A model generated the notes under the pieces. That model was not told the DNA's origin. It searched no databases and saw nothing but the letters and a program-made list of their open reading frames with translations. Made by a program: the position numbers and the translations under genes. Below, in pieces: positions 34,892 through 50,559 of a DNA stretch of 64,000 nucleotides; the first letter of the stretch is position 1, and every line of letters begins with the position of its first letter. Origin of the DNA: an uncultured Luminiphilus sp. Its GTDB lineage: Bacteria; Pseudomonadota; Gammaproteobacteria; Pseudomonadales; Halieaceae. The DNA lies in assembly GCA_943787485.1 (NCBI GenBank), contig CALSMP010000012.1:1-64000 (forward strand), in the 5' to 3' direction.

Positions 34892-35973
34892 CACTCGGCG
34901 GCGGCAGCTCCAGCGGGATCGCCAGCGCTTCCCTCTTCGGCGGCTTTATCCTCTGTCGCCTTGCCCCCCTCAATCGCGGTTAGGGGGAACCCCATAGTCT
35001 GGTGGCGAATTTGATTTTCTATTTCCATGGCAATTGCCGGATTGTCCTCAAGAAACTTAGAGGCATTCGCCTTGCCCTGACCTATCTTGTCACCTTTGTA
35101 GGCGTACCAGGCTCCGCTTTTATCAACCAAGTTAAGCTTCACCCCCCAGTCAATGACCTCACCCATGTGGTAAATACCCGAGCCATACATGATCTGAAAC
35201 TCAGCCTGCTTGAAGGGGGGTGATACTTTGTTTTTGACGACTTTTACCCGCGTCTCGTTACCCACCACCTCATCACCCTCTTTCACTGCGCCAATCCGTC
35301 TGATATCGAGGCGAACCGAAGAATAGAATTTGAGGGCGTTACCACCTGTCGTGGTCTCAGGGCTTCCAAACATGACACCGATCTTCATACGAATCTGGTT
35401 AATAAAGATAACCAGACACCCGGTTTGCTTGATCGCGCCGGTCAGCTTGCGCATAGCCTGACTCAACAACCGCGCCTGCAGGCCCACGTGGGAATCCCCC
35501 ATGTCTCCCTCAATTTCCGCTTTTGGCGTCAATGCCGCCACTGAGTCCACCACCACCACATCAACGGCTCCAGATCGCACTAGCATTTCAGCAACTTCCA
35601 GCGCCTGCTCTCCGGTATCAGGCTGAGAGACGATTAAGTCGTCCACCTGCACACCGAGCTTCTCGGCGTACTGTGGATCCAGCGCGTGCTCGGCATCGAT
35701 AAAAGCCGCCACCCCACCCTTCTTTTGAGCCTCTGAGATCACCTGCAAGGTCAGTGTGGTTTTGCCCGATGATTCAGGACCATAAATTTCGACAATGCGC
35801 CCTTTGGGTAAGCCTCCAATACCGAGGGCTATATCCAAGCCGAGGGAACCCGTGGAGATAGAGGGAAGGGCAACTCGCTCCTCATCTCCCATCCGCATAA
35901 CGGTGCCTTTACCAAACTGCCGCTCAATTTGCGCCAGCGCTGCATCTAGGGCTTTCTGCTTGTTTGGGTCCAT
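34891..35973 (-). CDS. recA: Recombinase RecA
   Basis: DNA-strand-exchange ATPase and SOS coprotease, 360 residues. Walker [14 protein letters not shown] near residues 65-77, the [22 protein letters not shown] segment, Walker [11 protein letters not shown], the L2 region [21 protein letters not shown] with the invariant glutamate, and a C-terminal acidic/alanine tail. A LexA site lies 30-49 bases upstream of the ATG, so the gene is under SOS control. Confidence 0.99.
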   Translation of the reverse strand: MDPNKQKALDAALAQIERQFGKGTVMRMGDEERVALPSISTGSLGLDIALGIGGLPKGRIVEIYGPESSGKTTLTLQVISEAQKKGGVAAFIDAEHALDPQYAEKLGVQVDDLIVSQPDTGEQALEVAEMLVRSGAVDVVVVDSVAALTPKAEIEGDMGDSHVGLQARLLSQAMRKLTGAIKQTGCLVIFINQIRMKIGVMFGSPETTTGGNALKFYSSVRLDIRRIGAVKEGDEVVGNETRVKVVKNKVSPPFKQAEFQIMYGSGIYHMGEVIDWGVKLNLVDKSGAWYAYKGDKIGQGKANASKFLEDNPAIAMEIENQIRHQTMGFPLTAIEGGKATEDKAAEEGSAGDPAGAAAAE

Positions 35974-36002
35974 GATTGTGTCCTCGGCTCGTGAGTGAAA
36001 AG

Positions 36003-36022
36003 TACTGTATGAATAATCAGTG
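36003..36022 (-). promoter_or_regulatory. LexA (SOS) box of recA
   Basis: The 20 bases TACTGTAT-GAATAA-TCAGTG match the gammaproteobacterial LexA site (CTGT-N8-ACAG core) in all but one core position, with the flanking TA and AT-rich centre also kept. It is 30 bases upstream of the recA start codon, the usual place for autoregulated SOS control of recA-recX. Confidence 0.8.
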
Positions 36023-36223
36023 TTTTTTCTGGCAGATGCAAGCCAGTTTAGCCATCAAATTCGATAAAAACAGCGCCGGTCCTCGGCCTGTGTCGTAATT
36101 TGCTACATATCCATCCTATTTCTTCGTCGCCCCCGGCAACACGGACTTGACGTGACGCAGTATCATGCCCTCTGGCGGCACCGTAGGCCGAAAACACTCG
36201 AAAACCCCTGTAGTCGGATACCC

Positions 36224-38791
36224 ATGGCGGATACTGAGCACCAGCAACACACCCCAATGATGCAGCAGTATTTCGCGATCAAGCGCGAACACCTAAGCGA
36301 CCTGCTGTTTTACCGAATGGGTGACTTCTACGAGCTCTTTTATGAGGACGCCCGCACGGCAGCCGAGGTGCTCGACATCACCCTAACAGCGCGTGGAAAG
36401 TCAGGCGGGGAACCGATTCCCATGGCTGGGGTTCCCTATCACGCGGCGGAAAATTACCTCGCCCGTCTCGTCAAACAAGGGTTTTCAGTCGCGATTGCGG
36501 AGCAAATTGGTGACCCCGCGACCAGCAAAGGCCCGGTTGAGCGACAGGTTGTGCGTATCGTTACCCCGGGAACCCTGTCAGACGAATCACTCCTGGACGC
36601 GTCAAACGATGCCTTGCTGTTGGCGCTGTGCAGTCAGGAGTCTCACCACGGGTTAGCCTGGGTAGACGTTTCCAGCGGGCGATTTCTGGTTACTGAAGTC
36701 ATCGGCGAGGAGGCGCTGCAGGCCGAAATCGAGCGCCTATCCCCCGCCGAAGTCCTAATCGCCGAAGGCTCTCTCTACGCGGCGCTGTCCGGGCGTCGTG
36801 GGGTCAGATACCAACCGCCCTGGACCTTTGAAGAAGCCGCTGCCCGGCGGGCGCTCCATAGCCAATTTCAAACCCAAGATCTGAAGGGGTTTGGTTGCGA
36901 CGGTCTAACGCTAGCGCTTTCGGCGGCGGGATGCCTGCTGGAATACCTCAAGGATACCCAGCGGGGTGACCTGCCTCACCTCCAGGGCATGCGGGAGGAA
37001 AAGCTTTCCGATTCTGTACTTCTCGATGCCGCCACACGGCGCAACCTAGAAATTGATTGCAATTTAAACGGTGGTGAGGAGCACACCCTTTTCGCCGTCA
37101 TAGACAGTACCGTGACCGCCATGGGCACACGGCATCTCAGGAGATGGCTGCACCGGCCTATTAACAATGAGGCGGAGCTACAACGGCGGCACGATGCCGT
37201 CAGTGCGCTCATCCACAACTATCAGTTCGACAGCGTCCGCGCAGCCCTCAGACCAATTTGTGACATGGAGCGTATCCTCACCCGAGTGGCGCTCGGGTCT
37301 GCCCGGCCTCGCGACCTCACCCGTCTCGCCGACAGCCTCGCCGCCCTACCGGCGCTGCGATTGGCACTCCCCCAGGATGCTGAAAAATTAGCGGACTTAC
37401 ATACTGACCTGGGCGATTATCCCGACACGGTTGCCCTGCTTACGCGTGCCCTCGTGGAAAACCCACCCGTACTGATTCGAGACGGAGGCGTCATCGCCGA
37501 CGGCTACGATAGCGAGCTTGATGAGCTGCGCAATATCTCAAAGAATGCCGGGGATTTTTTACTCGAGATAGAGCAGCGAGAGCGGGAGGCGACAGGGCTT
37601 AGCAGCCTGAAAGTTGGCTACAACCGCGTTCACGGCTACTACATCGAAATATCGAAAGCCCAGGCTGCCTCCGCGCCCGAAGCCTATGTGCGTCGCCAAA
37701 CCCTCAAAAACGCCGAGCGCTTCATCACCCCTGAGCTCAAGACCTTCGAGGACAAAGCCCTGTCCAGTAAATCCCGGGCGCTGGCAAGAGAAAAGCATTT
37801 ATATGACATGCTTGTAACGACCATAGGCGAGGATCTTGTGTCGCTGCAGGGGACCGCGGTGGCACTTTGCGATCTCGATGTCCTCGCCTCTTTCGCCGAG
37901 CGCGCCCAGGCATTGGATTTGGTTCGCCCCGAATTCACCGAGGAGCCCGTGCTCGATATCGATGCCGGTCGCCACCCCGTCGTAGAACAGGTCAGTGATA
38001 CCCCCTTTATCGCCAATGGAACCCGGCTTGATCGGCATCGGCGGATGCTGCTCATCACCGGGCCCAACATGGGGGGCAAATCTACCTATATGCGGCAAAA
38101 CGCGCTCATTGCACTGCTGGCCCACGTAGGCTCCTTTGTTCCCGCGGCACGAGCCAAACTGTCGACCCTAGACCGTATTTTTACGCGCATAGGTTCGTCG
38201 GATGATCTCGCCAGCGGACGCTCTACCTTCATGGTGGAAATGACAGAAACCGCCAATATCCTGCACAACGCCACGCCGAAAAGTTTGGTGCTGATGGACG
38301 AGGTAGGCCGTGGCACCAGCACGTTCGATGGTCTTAGTCTCGCTTGGGCCGCCGCGATCGCGCTCGCTACGCGGGTGCGGGCCTTTACGCTGTTCGCGAC
38401 GCATTACTTTGAACTCACCGCTTTGCCCGAACAATTCGACACCATGGCCAACGTGCACCTTGATGCCACTGAACACGAAGATCACGTGATTTTTATGCAC
38501 AACATTCAAGATGGCCCGGCCAACCGCAGCTTTGGCCTGCAAGTCGCCAAGTTAGCTGGGATCCCCACCGATGTGCTGGATCAAGCCAAGCAGAAGCTTG
38601 CCGAGCTCGAAGCGGGTCAAGCGAGCGCTCCGACGAGATCCGTGGCAAACACCGTCCCACCCGCGCAGAATGATCTGTTCAATCGTGCCGATACACACCC
38701 GGCACTAACTGCACTGAGCGATGCCAGCATCGATGATATGAGCCCCCGGGATGCGCTCGAGTTTCTTTACGACCTAAAGAACAAGTTGTAA
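36224..38791 (+). CDS. mutS: DNA mismatch repair protein MutS
   Basis: Mismatch-recognition ATPase of 855 residues. The N-terminal mismatch-binding motif is in [17 protein letters not shown] (Phe-X-Glu), then connector, clamp and the ATPase domain with Walker [14 protein letters not shown] near residue 613 and Walker [17 protein letters not shown]. The C-terminal dimerisation helices are present ([17 protein letters not shown]). I chose ATG at 36224, giving [17 protein letters not shown], which lines up with the E. coli start; a GTG at 36152 would add 24 unrelated residues. It is divergent from recA. Confidence 0.98.
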   Translation: MADTEHQQHTPMMQQYFAIKREHLSDLLFYRMGDFYELFYEDARTAAEVLDITLTARGKSGGEPIPMAGVPYHAAENYLARLVKQGFSVAIAEQIGDPATSKGPVERQVVRIVTPGTLSDESLLDASNDALLLALCSQESHHGLAWVDVSSGRFLVTEVIGEEALQAEIERLSPAEVLIAEGSLYAALSGRRGVRYQPPWTFEEAAARRALHSQFQTQDLKGFGCDGLTLALSAAGCLLEYLKDTQRGDLPHLQGMREEKLSDSVLLDAATRRNLEIDCNLNGGEEHTLFAVIDSTVTAMGTRHLRRWLHRPINNEAELQRRHDAVSALIHNYQFDSVRAALRPICDMERILTRVALGSARPRDLTRLADSLAALPALRLALPQDAEKLADLHTDLGDYPDTVALLTRALVENPPVLIRDGGVIADGYDSELDELRNISKNAGDFLLEIEQREREATGLSSLKVGYNRVHGYYIEISKAQAASAPEAYVRRQTLKNAERFITPELKTFEDKALSSKSRALAREKHLYDMLVTTIGEDLVSLQGTAVALCDLDVLASFAERAQALDLVRPEFTEEPVLDIDAGRHPVVEQVSDTPFIANGTRLDRHRRMLLITGPNMGGKSTYMRQNALIALLAHVGSFVPAARAKLSTLDRIFTRIGSSDDLASGRSTFMVEMTETANILHNATPKSLVLMDEVGRGTSTFDGLSLAWAAAIALATRVRAFTLFATHYFELTALPEQFDTMANVHLDATEHEDHVIFMHNIQDGPANRSFGLQVAKLAGIPTDVLDQAKQKLAELEAGQASAPTRSVANTVPPAQNDLFNRADTHPALTALSDASIDDMSPRDALEFLYDLKNKL

Positions 38792-38858
38792 CTCGGGTCA
38801 TTCAAATTAGCCGTGAACAAAGGTATCCTTGGTCATCACTCACTGGAGATTGCGCACC

Positions 38859-39182
38859 ATGACATTTGTTGTTGGCGAAGACTGTATCAACTGCAAGCAC
38901 ACTGACTGTGTTGAAGTTTGTCCGGTAGACTGCTTCTACGAGGGCCCTAATTTCTTGGTGATACACCCCGATGAGTGTATCGACTGTGCACTGTGCGAGC
39001 CTGAGTGCCCCATTGATGCCATTTTCTCGGAGGATGAGCTCCCGGCTGATCAGGAACAGTTCCTCGCCCTCAACGCCGAGCTCGCCGATATTTGGCCAAA
39101 CATCACCGAGAAGAAACCCGAGATGCCAGACGCTGAAGCCTGGTCGGGCAAACCGGACAAGTTGGCGCTATTGGAGCGATAA
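38859..39182 (+). CDS. fdxA: Seven-iron ferredoxin FdxA
   Basis: Small electron carrier of 107 residues with one [3Fe-4S] and one [4Fe-4S] cluster. Cysteine patterns: [18 protein letters not shown] in the first 30 residues and [16 protein letters not shown] near residues 38-55. The C-terminal extension ([24 protein letters not shown]) is typical of FdxA of proteobacteria. The ATG at 38859 begins MTFVVGEDC, the conserved family start. Follows mutS, as in pseudomonads. Its stop is 5 bases from the end of the convergent nlpD. Confidence 0.96.
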   Translation: MTFVVGEDCINCKHTDCVEVCPVDCFYEGPNFLVIHPDECIDCALCEPECPIDAIFSEDELPADQEQFLALNAELADIWPNITEKKPEMPDAEAWSGKPDKLALLER

Positions 39183-39187
39183 TTCTC

Positions 39188-40114
39188 TCAACGACGAGGC
39201 AGTAATTTCACCGGATTAATCGGCTTTCCCTCGCGACGAATCTCAAAGTGCAGCTTGACGGTATCGGTGCCGCTGCTCCCCATCTGCGCGATGGGCTGGC
39301 CTGCACCCACCCAAGCACCTTCCTTGACCAGTGTGCTGTCGTTGTGTCCATAAGCACTGAGAAATTGCTCATTGTGTTTCACGATCAACAGCAATCCGTA
39401 GCCCTTAACTCCCGTTCCCGAATAAACGACCTCGCCCGCTGCGGTCGCCCGAATCAAGTCTCCTCGCGCACCGGCAATGTCCACGCCTTTGTGCAGGACA
39501 TCTGAATAGCTGCGCGCGACGCGCCCCGCGCTGGGCCACTCCCATCTCGCCACTGGACCTAAAGTACCCTTGCTAACGGATTTCGCAGCGACTTGTTGCG
39601 CCTTTGATGGCCGATTGGCGGGTGTAGAGGGCTGCTTAACCGGTGTCTTTTTACGCGCTACGACCGGCGCTTCGGCTACCGCTGACACATTCTCAGCCGA
39701 CTGCGGCGAGGCCGATTTCTTCTGGGGCTTGGTATTCGATGCCGGCTTAGCTGTTGCGGACGCTGAGGCTGAAAATCCCGACAGGTCGATCACAAGCAGC
39801 TGCCCGGGATAAATAGTAAACGGTTCATCAATCTGGTTTCTCGCCGCCAGCGCGTTGACATCTATACCGTAGCGAAACGCAATCGAGTAGAGAGTATCTC
39901 CAGGCTGTACCGCGTAGCGAGATCCCGCCGCCACTCCGGACTTCTCTCCCGTGGATTGCTCGGTGGCCGGACGAGTTGTACTTTTGGACGGGCTGACCAG
40001 AGTCCCGGATCGCGTCTCTACGGGCGCGGGCGGGTTATCGGCACAGGCTCCTAAACTAACGAGTACAACCGCCGTCGCGGCGCGTAACAACCCGGCAGCT
40101 TGGCTTGGTATCAC
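39188..40114 (-). CDS. nlpD: NlpD-like murein hydrolase activator lipoprotein
   Basis: Outer-membrane lipoprotein of 308 residues: lipobox VSLGAC near residue 25, a LysM domain YAVQPGDTLYSIAFRYGIDVN near 68-88, an Ala/Lys/Pro-rich linker, and a LytM (M23) domain from about residue 195. The zinc site is incomplete: the first HxxxD survives in LHKGVDIAG and YGHND is kept, but the terminal HxH reads KLH. This degeneracy is typical of NlpD, which activates amidase AmiC rather than cutting peptidoglycan. nlpD normally precedes rpoS; here fdxA follows immediately instead. Confidence 0.94.
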   Translation of the reverse strand: MIPSQAAGLLRAATAVVLVSLGACADNPPAPVETRSGTLVSPSKSTTRPATEQSTGEKSGVAAGSRYAVQPGDTLYSIAFRYGIDVNALAARNQIDEPFTIYPGQLLVIDLSGFSASASATAKPASNTKPQKKSASPQSAENVSAVAEAPVVARKKTPVKQPSTPANRPSKAQQVAAKSVSKGTLGPVARWEWPSAGRVARSYSDVLHKGVDIAGARGDLIRATAAGEVVYSGTGVKGYGLLLIVKHNEQFLSAYGHNDSTLVKEGAWVGAGQPIAQMGSSGTDTVKLHFEIRREGKPINPVKLLPRR

Positions 40115-40116
40115 CC

Positions 40117-41038
40117 CTAAACCCTAGCGCGCGCTAACGCGAGTCCAGCGACGACAACAATCCCAACCAAGGCACCAATCCCACAAAGCAGCAGCTGCGG
40201 GTCTCCCAACTCGGCAGCAAAGCGCGCGGGACTAATTGGCAGTGCGCCCACCGAACGCGCCTCACCGTGGCGATCGATGATCACGCTTTGCACAAGCTGC
40301 CACGGCCATAAAATCACCAGCGACCCCGCCAAAAATCCCGCAAGGGTTGCCATTAAAGGCTTGCGGAAAGATTGCATCAGCCAGTGCAGGACGCGGGAAA
40401 AAGCCAGGAGGCCTACCGCACAACCCCCCGCAAACATCGCCAAAAGCGCCAGATCGCGCTCGGTAACGGCACTGATCACCGGCGAGTACATACCGAGCAA
40501 CAACAAAATGAAGCTGCCTGATATACCTGGCAATAGCATGGCGGTAATCGCCAGCATCCCCGCCAGGAAAAAAGCCCCCGGTAACGATGCTATCGAGCCC
40601 TGAGGCAGCAAACCGATCAGGGCTGCCGCCGAAGCCCCTAGAACAACGAGGAGGTAGCCAAAGCCTGTCGCCCGCGCTTAATTCTGTCACCAACAACATG
40701 ACCGCTGAAGCGAGAACGAGACCGAAGAAGAAAGACCAAAGAACCAACGGATAATGCGCCAACAAAAACTGAATTCCCTCGGCAAAGACCACGATAGCTG
40801 TACCGATGCCCGCGGCCAACACCAAGAGAAAGCTGCCGTCGATACGCTCCCAGCACCGCCCGAAGTGACCTCGGGGCCAAAAGCATCACGGTCGCGCCAT
40901 TTGCCTGCGACAAGGCTGTCAGCAAGCGCGCGTAGATACCGGTGATCAACGCTATTGTCCCACCCGACACCCCCGGCACGAGATCCGCCGTTCCCATGGG
41001 CGACGCCTCTCAGGTAGATGGCCCAACCAACCGTTCAT
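40117..41038 (-). pseudogene. DUF368 membrane protein, broken by three frameshifts
   Basis: A multi-spanning inner-membrane protein of the DUF368 family in three reading frames plus a displaced start. The ATG at 41038 overlaps the pcm stop (TAATG) and reads MNGW, but then needs a one-base skip near 41025-41031 to give [23 protein letters not shown] second skip in the CCC at 40849-40851 joins to [18 protein letters not shown] third near 40660-40668 joins SAGD to [16 protein letters not shown], after which the frame is open to the end, including LPGISGSFILLLLGMYSPV. Each repair restores family-like sequence. Flanking genes are intact. This looks like a recently decayed gene; clustered sequencing errors are the alternative. 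DUF368 proteins are thought to be undecaprenyl-phosphate-type lipid flippases. Confidence 0.85.
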
Positions 41039-41691
41039 TAGCGTTCCGTGCCCGCTAGCATGGGAACAAACTTAACCGGCTCAATCGATAGCACCTCGGG
41101 GCCCTCCGAGGAATGCGTTACCACGACCAGCTCTTGCTGACGGCCCCCTACGGGCATAATCAAGCGCCCATTCGGTGTCAGTTGCTGCATCAAAATATCA
41201 GGCACGTGTTCAGGCGCCGCGGCGCACAGGATGACATCAAACGGCCCTTTGTCTGCCCAGCCACCCAATCCATCAGCGTGCCTCAGCTGGACATTGCGCA
41301 ATCGCAGATTGCGTACCCGCTGGCGCGAGCGATCGAACAGTCCTTTTATACGCTCGATCGCATAGATTTCTCCTACCAGCGGTGACAGCACCGCCGTTTG
41401 ATAGCCCGAGCCGCTGCCAATCTCCAGCACCTTTTCGGGCTTACCCTCTGCAATCGCTAACTCGGTCATCCGCGCCACGATGTAGGGCTGGGAAATTGTC
41501 TGATTCCAGCCAATCGGCAGTGCCGTATCTTCATAAGCCCGATGGGCAAGTGCTTCATCGACGAACAAGTGTCTGGGGGTGGAACGAATTGTCTCGAGCA
41601 CGCTGTAATCTGTGATGCCCTGTTCCATAAGGCGTTGAATCAATCGCTCTCGCGTGCGCTGGGAGGTCATCCCAATACCGTGCCGATCCAT
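41038..41691 (-). CDS. pcm: Protein-L-isoaspartate O-methyltransferase
   Basis: SAM-dependent repair enzyme of 217 residues that methylates isoaspartyl residues in damaged proteins. Class I methyltransferase motif VLEIGSGSGYQTAVLSPLVG near residues 80-99, with the PCMT signature HLFVDEALAHRAYEDTALPIGWNQTISQPYIVA ahead of it. It starts 2 bases after ispF. surE, which normally precedes pcm, is missing. Confidence 0.96.
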   Translation of the reverse strand: MDRHGIGMTSQRTRERLIQRLMEQGITDYSVLETIRSTPRHLFVDEALAHRAYEDTALPIGWNQTISQPYIVARMTELAIAEGKPEKVLEIGSGSGYQTAVLSPLVGEIYAIERIKGLFDRSRQRVRNLRLRNVQLRHADGLGGWADKGPFDVILCAAAPEHVPDILMQQLTPNGRLIMPVGGRQQELVVVTHSSEGPEVLSIEPVKFVPMLAGTER

Positions 41692-41693
41692 TG

Positions 41694-42182
41694 TTATGCC
41701 TCGGAAGTTGCTTCAACGAGAAGCGCTACCGCATGGCAGGCAATGCCCTCCTCGCGACCGACAAACCCAAGCCCTTCAGTGGTCGTCGCTTTAACGTTTA
41801 CTGCGCGGTAATCAACATGCAGATCACTGGCGATATGCGCCCGCATCGCATCGATGTGTCCCGCGAGGCGAGGTGCCTGGGCTATCACGGTCAGATCGGT
41901 GTTAACCACGGCCCAACCATTACCGCGAAGTTTATCCACTACGGCGCGCAGCAAGTCGCGACTGTTACTGTTGCTGTAGGCCGGATCAGTATCTGGAAAG
42001 TGATGACCAATATCACCCAGTCCAGCAGCGCCCAGAAGCGCATCGCACAGCGCGTGCAACACAACATCTCCATCCGAGTGCGCCTTAAGCGCACGGTCGT
42101 GGGGTATCGCCTCGCCACCGAGCACCACACCGTTACCCTCGCAGAAAGCGTGCACATCGTAGCCGTGTCCAATTCGCATCAT
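41694..42182 (-). CDS. ispF: 2-C-methyl-D-erythritol 2,4-cyclodiphosphate synthase
   Basis: MEP-pathway enzyme of 162 residues, a zinc-dependent trimer. The start [13 protein letters not shown] gives the metal-binding DxH, followed by [33 protein letters not shown] with the second metal site, and [27 protein letters not shown] at the end. ATGA overlap with ispD. Confidence 0.98.
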   Translation of the reverse strand: MMRIGHGYDVHAFCEGNGVVLGGEAIPHDRALKAHSDGDVVLHALCDALLGAAGLGDIGHHFPDTDPAYSNSNSRDLLRAVVDKLRGNGWAVVNTDLTVIAQAPRLAGHIDAMRAHIASDLHVDYRAVNVKATTTEGLGFVGREEGIACHAVALLVEATSEA

Positions 42183-42879
42183 CGCTTGTCTTGCCTCATC
42201 CGTCTCAGGTGCGCTTTGACGAGCTCTAAGTCATCGGGGACCGTGACTTTGATGTTACTGGCGGGCCCTTCAATGATCTGAACAGGATGCCCTGCCGCTT
42301 CCACCGCACTCGCCTCATCTGTTACTCGCAAGCCCGCATTTCTCGCCTGATCAAACGCCGAGCACAGTATCCGGAGCCGAAACATCTGGGGGGTCTGCGC
42401 TCGCCAGATAGTCGATCGGTCAAGCGTCGACGCAACCATGCCATCGCCATCCACCTGCTTCAATGTGTCGGTACTAGGTTGTGCCAGCAATCCGCCCACA
42501 GCCGTGCTGGTAATGGTATCGATGAACGCCATCAACACCTCAAGCGGTAAGCAGGGGCGGGCCGCATCATGCACCAATACCCAGTCGTCTGGCTCAGCCA
42601 TCGTTTCCAACAAGGCCAGTCCGGAACGGACTGACTCTGCGCGATTCGCTCCACCCAACGCCGTCATTACTCTGGGATCACTCAGCAAGGCGATACCATC
42701 AGCTCGCCTATCGCCTGGGTCAAGTGCCACAACCAAGCCACGCAGCTGCGCACAGTCAAGCAGCGCTCGCAGCGTGTGCTCCAGCAATGTCACACCCGCA
42801 ATTTGAAGATACTGCTTGGGCACCTCTGCGGCCATGCGTCGACCCAATCCCGCCGCTGGCACGACCGCCCAGATACTGC

Positions 42880-42883
<4 letters not shown>
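42179..42883 (-). CDS. ispD: 2-C-methyl-D-erythritol 4-phosphate cytidylyltransferase
   Basis: MEP-pathway cytidylyltransferase of 234 residues. The CTP-binding [18 protein letters not shown] is at about residues 8-25, then VHDAARPCL near 107, [28 protein letters not shown], and [19 protein letters not shown] with the catalytic arginine region. Overlaps ftsB and ispF by 4 bases at each end. Confidence 0.98.
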
Positions 42884-44468
<1,585 letters not shown>

Positions 44469-44488
44469 CTACTATCTCCATCGATCGG

Positions 44489-48423
<3,935 letters not shown>

Positions 48424-48427
<4 letters not shown>

Positions 48428-49371
48428 TTACCGTAGGACATGAGTCGCCGGTATCGCTCCTCCAGCATTACCTCGGTATCCTGGCTCGACAGACGTGCCA
48501 CCTGGGTGACCAAATGCTCGCGAATGCGCTGTGCCATTGCCTCAGGATCGCGGTGGGCGCCTCCCAGCGGTTCCTCGATAGTGGCATCGACAATCCCAAG
48601 CTCTTCGAGGGTGGATGACGTGACGCCCATTGCTGCCGCCGCGTCGGGTGCAAACTCGCTGCTCTTCCAGATAATATTGGCGCAGCCCTCGGGAGAGATC
48701 ACAAAATAGGTGGAGTACTGCAGCATCGCGAGATGATCGCCCACGCCAATGCCCAGCGCCCCGCCCGAGGAGCCCTCGCCGATCACAACACAGACGATCG
48801 GGGTGCGTAAGCGTGACATGACGGCCAGATTCTGCGCGATCGCCTCTGAGATGCCACGCTCCTCAGAATCTATACCGGGATAGGCTCCGGGGGTGTCGAT
48901 GAGAGTGATCACCGGCATGCGATAACGTTCGGCCAGCTCCATTAAGCGCAAGGCTTTGCGATATCCCTCGGGTTTAGGCATCCCAAAGTTGCGCAGCACT
49001 TTGTCTTTGACCGAGCGACCCTTTTCCTGTCCGATGACCATGACTGGCTGTCCCTCGAGGCGCGCGATACCGCCGACGATGGCTTTATCGTCACCAAAGT
49101 GCCGATCGCCGTGCAGTTCATCAAATTCGGTAAAGATCTCGCCGATGTAATCCAGGCTGTAGGGACGCAAAGGATGGCGCGCGACGCGCACGATGTCCCA
49201 GGGGCTCAGGTCAGCATAGATTTTGGCAGTGAGCGCTTTATTTTTGTCCCGCAACCGGGAGACTTCCTCAGCTAGGTTGAGGTCATCGCTACCACCGACG
49301 TTGCTGAGCTCTTCAATCTTCTCCTCGAGTTCCGCAATCGGTTGTTCGAAGTCGAGATAGTTTGGGTTCAT
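48424..49371 (-). CDS. accA: Acetyl-CoA carboxylase carboxyltransferase subunit alpha
   Basis: Alpha subunit (315 residues) of the carboxyltransferase of fatty-acid synthesis. The start [22 protein letters not shown] is the family beginning, followed by [17 protein letters not shown], [49 protein letters not shown] and [17 protein letters not shown]. Upstream of tilS, as in pseudomonads. Confidence 0.98.
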
Positions 49372-49477
49372 GCCTTGGTCTCAAATCAGTTACGGGCGCG
49401 GGGGCTGAGTGTACAAGGCCCGGGAGAATGCCGCCATTCGCGTAGGCGTGACCGGCGGAGTCAGGTATTCTTGCCCA

Positions 49478-50500
49478 ATGCAATCAGTGCCTGCCCTACT
49501 CAATACGGAAGAAAAGCCGCTTCGTCTCATTTTGGCGCCCATGGAGGGTGTGATGGACGGCATTATGCGGGATATCCTGACCTCAATCGGCGGTTTCGAT
49601 CGTTGCGTTACCGAGTTTGTGCGTATTTCACAAACCGTGCTGCCTCCCCGGGTTTTCTATCGACTCTGTCCGGAGCTCAAGCAGGACGGACGAACCGCTG
49701 CGGGGGTACCGGTGTTTGTTCAGCTTCTAGGCAGCGACCCGCATCTTATGGCCGAGAATGCCCGCGTAGCAGTCAACCTCGGTGCACCGGGGATCGACCT
49801 CAACTTTGGCTGCCCCGCCAAGACTGTCAACAAGTCACAGGGGGGCGCTGTGCTACTTAAAACGCCGGATCATATCGAAAGGATTTGTGCCGCTGTCAGA
49901 CACGCGGTGCCCGAAGCCATCCCGGTTACCGCCAAAATACGACTCGGCTTTGATACCGACGATCATTTCGAGGATATCGCTGAGTCGGCAATCCGTGGCG
50001 GCGTCGACGAGCTAACCGTCCACGCGCGGACGCGACGGCAGGGATATCGACCCCCTGCGCACTGGCACCGACTGGCCGAACTCAATCAGCACAGCCCTAT
50101 TCCCATCAACGCCAATGGTGAGCTCTGGACAACCACCGACGTGGCCACCTGTGGGCGAGTGAGCGGCTGCCATCGATTCATGCTCGCGCGTGGTGCACTG
50201 TGCCGGCCCGATCTGGCCCTTTCTGTGCGCGCTGCCATCCAAGGAGCGCCGCAGCCAAGCACGAGCTGGGATGATATTCGCGCCTTACTCATCAGCTACC
50301 TCGAGCGCAATGCGTCCACCTATGACCCGCGCTATGCCTGCAACCCCACCAAACAGTGGCTGGTCTATTTACAATACTATTATCCGCAGGCTGGCGCGTT
50401 GTTCGCACGGGTAAAGCGACTCAATCAGTTCGATCAGATGCTAACAGCCTTAAAAGCGCCGGCTGTTACTGAGCCAGCTGAGCTGGTCGACGCCGCTTGA
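49478..50500 (+). CDS. dusC: tRNA-dihydrouridine synthase, DusC-like
   Basis: FMN enzyme of 340 residues that reduces uridine in tRNA. FMN-binding LILAPMEGVMDGIMRDIL at about 16-33, catalytic Cys in IDLNFGCPAKTVNKSQGGA, KIRLGFD and HARTRRQGY follow. The C-terminal helices PTKQWLVYLQYYYPQAGALFARVKRL resemble DusC, which modifies U16. ATG at 49478 is chosen over an in-frame start at 49409 because the extra residues show no family match. Divergent from accA. Confidence 0.93.
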   Translation: MQSVPALLNTEEKPLRLILAPMEGVMDGIMRDILTSIGGFDRCVTEFVRISQTVLPPRVFYRLCPELKQDGRTAAGVPVFVQLLGSDPHLMAENARVAVNLGAPGIDLNFGCPAKTVNKSQGGAVLLKTPDHIERICAAVRHAVPEAIPVTAKIRLGFDTDDHFEDIAESAIRGGVDELTVHARTRRQGYRPPAHWHRLAELNQHSPIPINANGELWTTTDVATCGRVSGCHRFMLARGALCRPDLALSVRAAIQGAPQPSTSWDDIRALLISYLERNASTYDPRYACNPTKQWLVYLQYYYPQAGALFARVKRLNQFDQMLTALKAPAVTEPAELVDAA

Positions 50501-50559
50501 TACTCCAGAGCCATGCCAACCTAACAATTATTAGGCCCTAGAAAAGAGAACCCCGCGCC

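Noticed and set aside
36152..36223. Longer MutS start at GTG
   Set aside because: The added 24 residues have no match in MutS, while the ATG at 36224 gives the conserved start.
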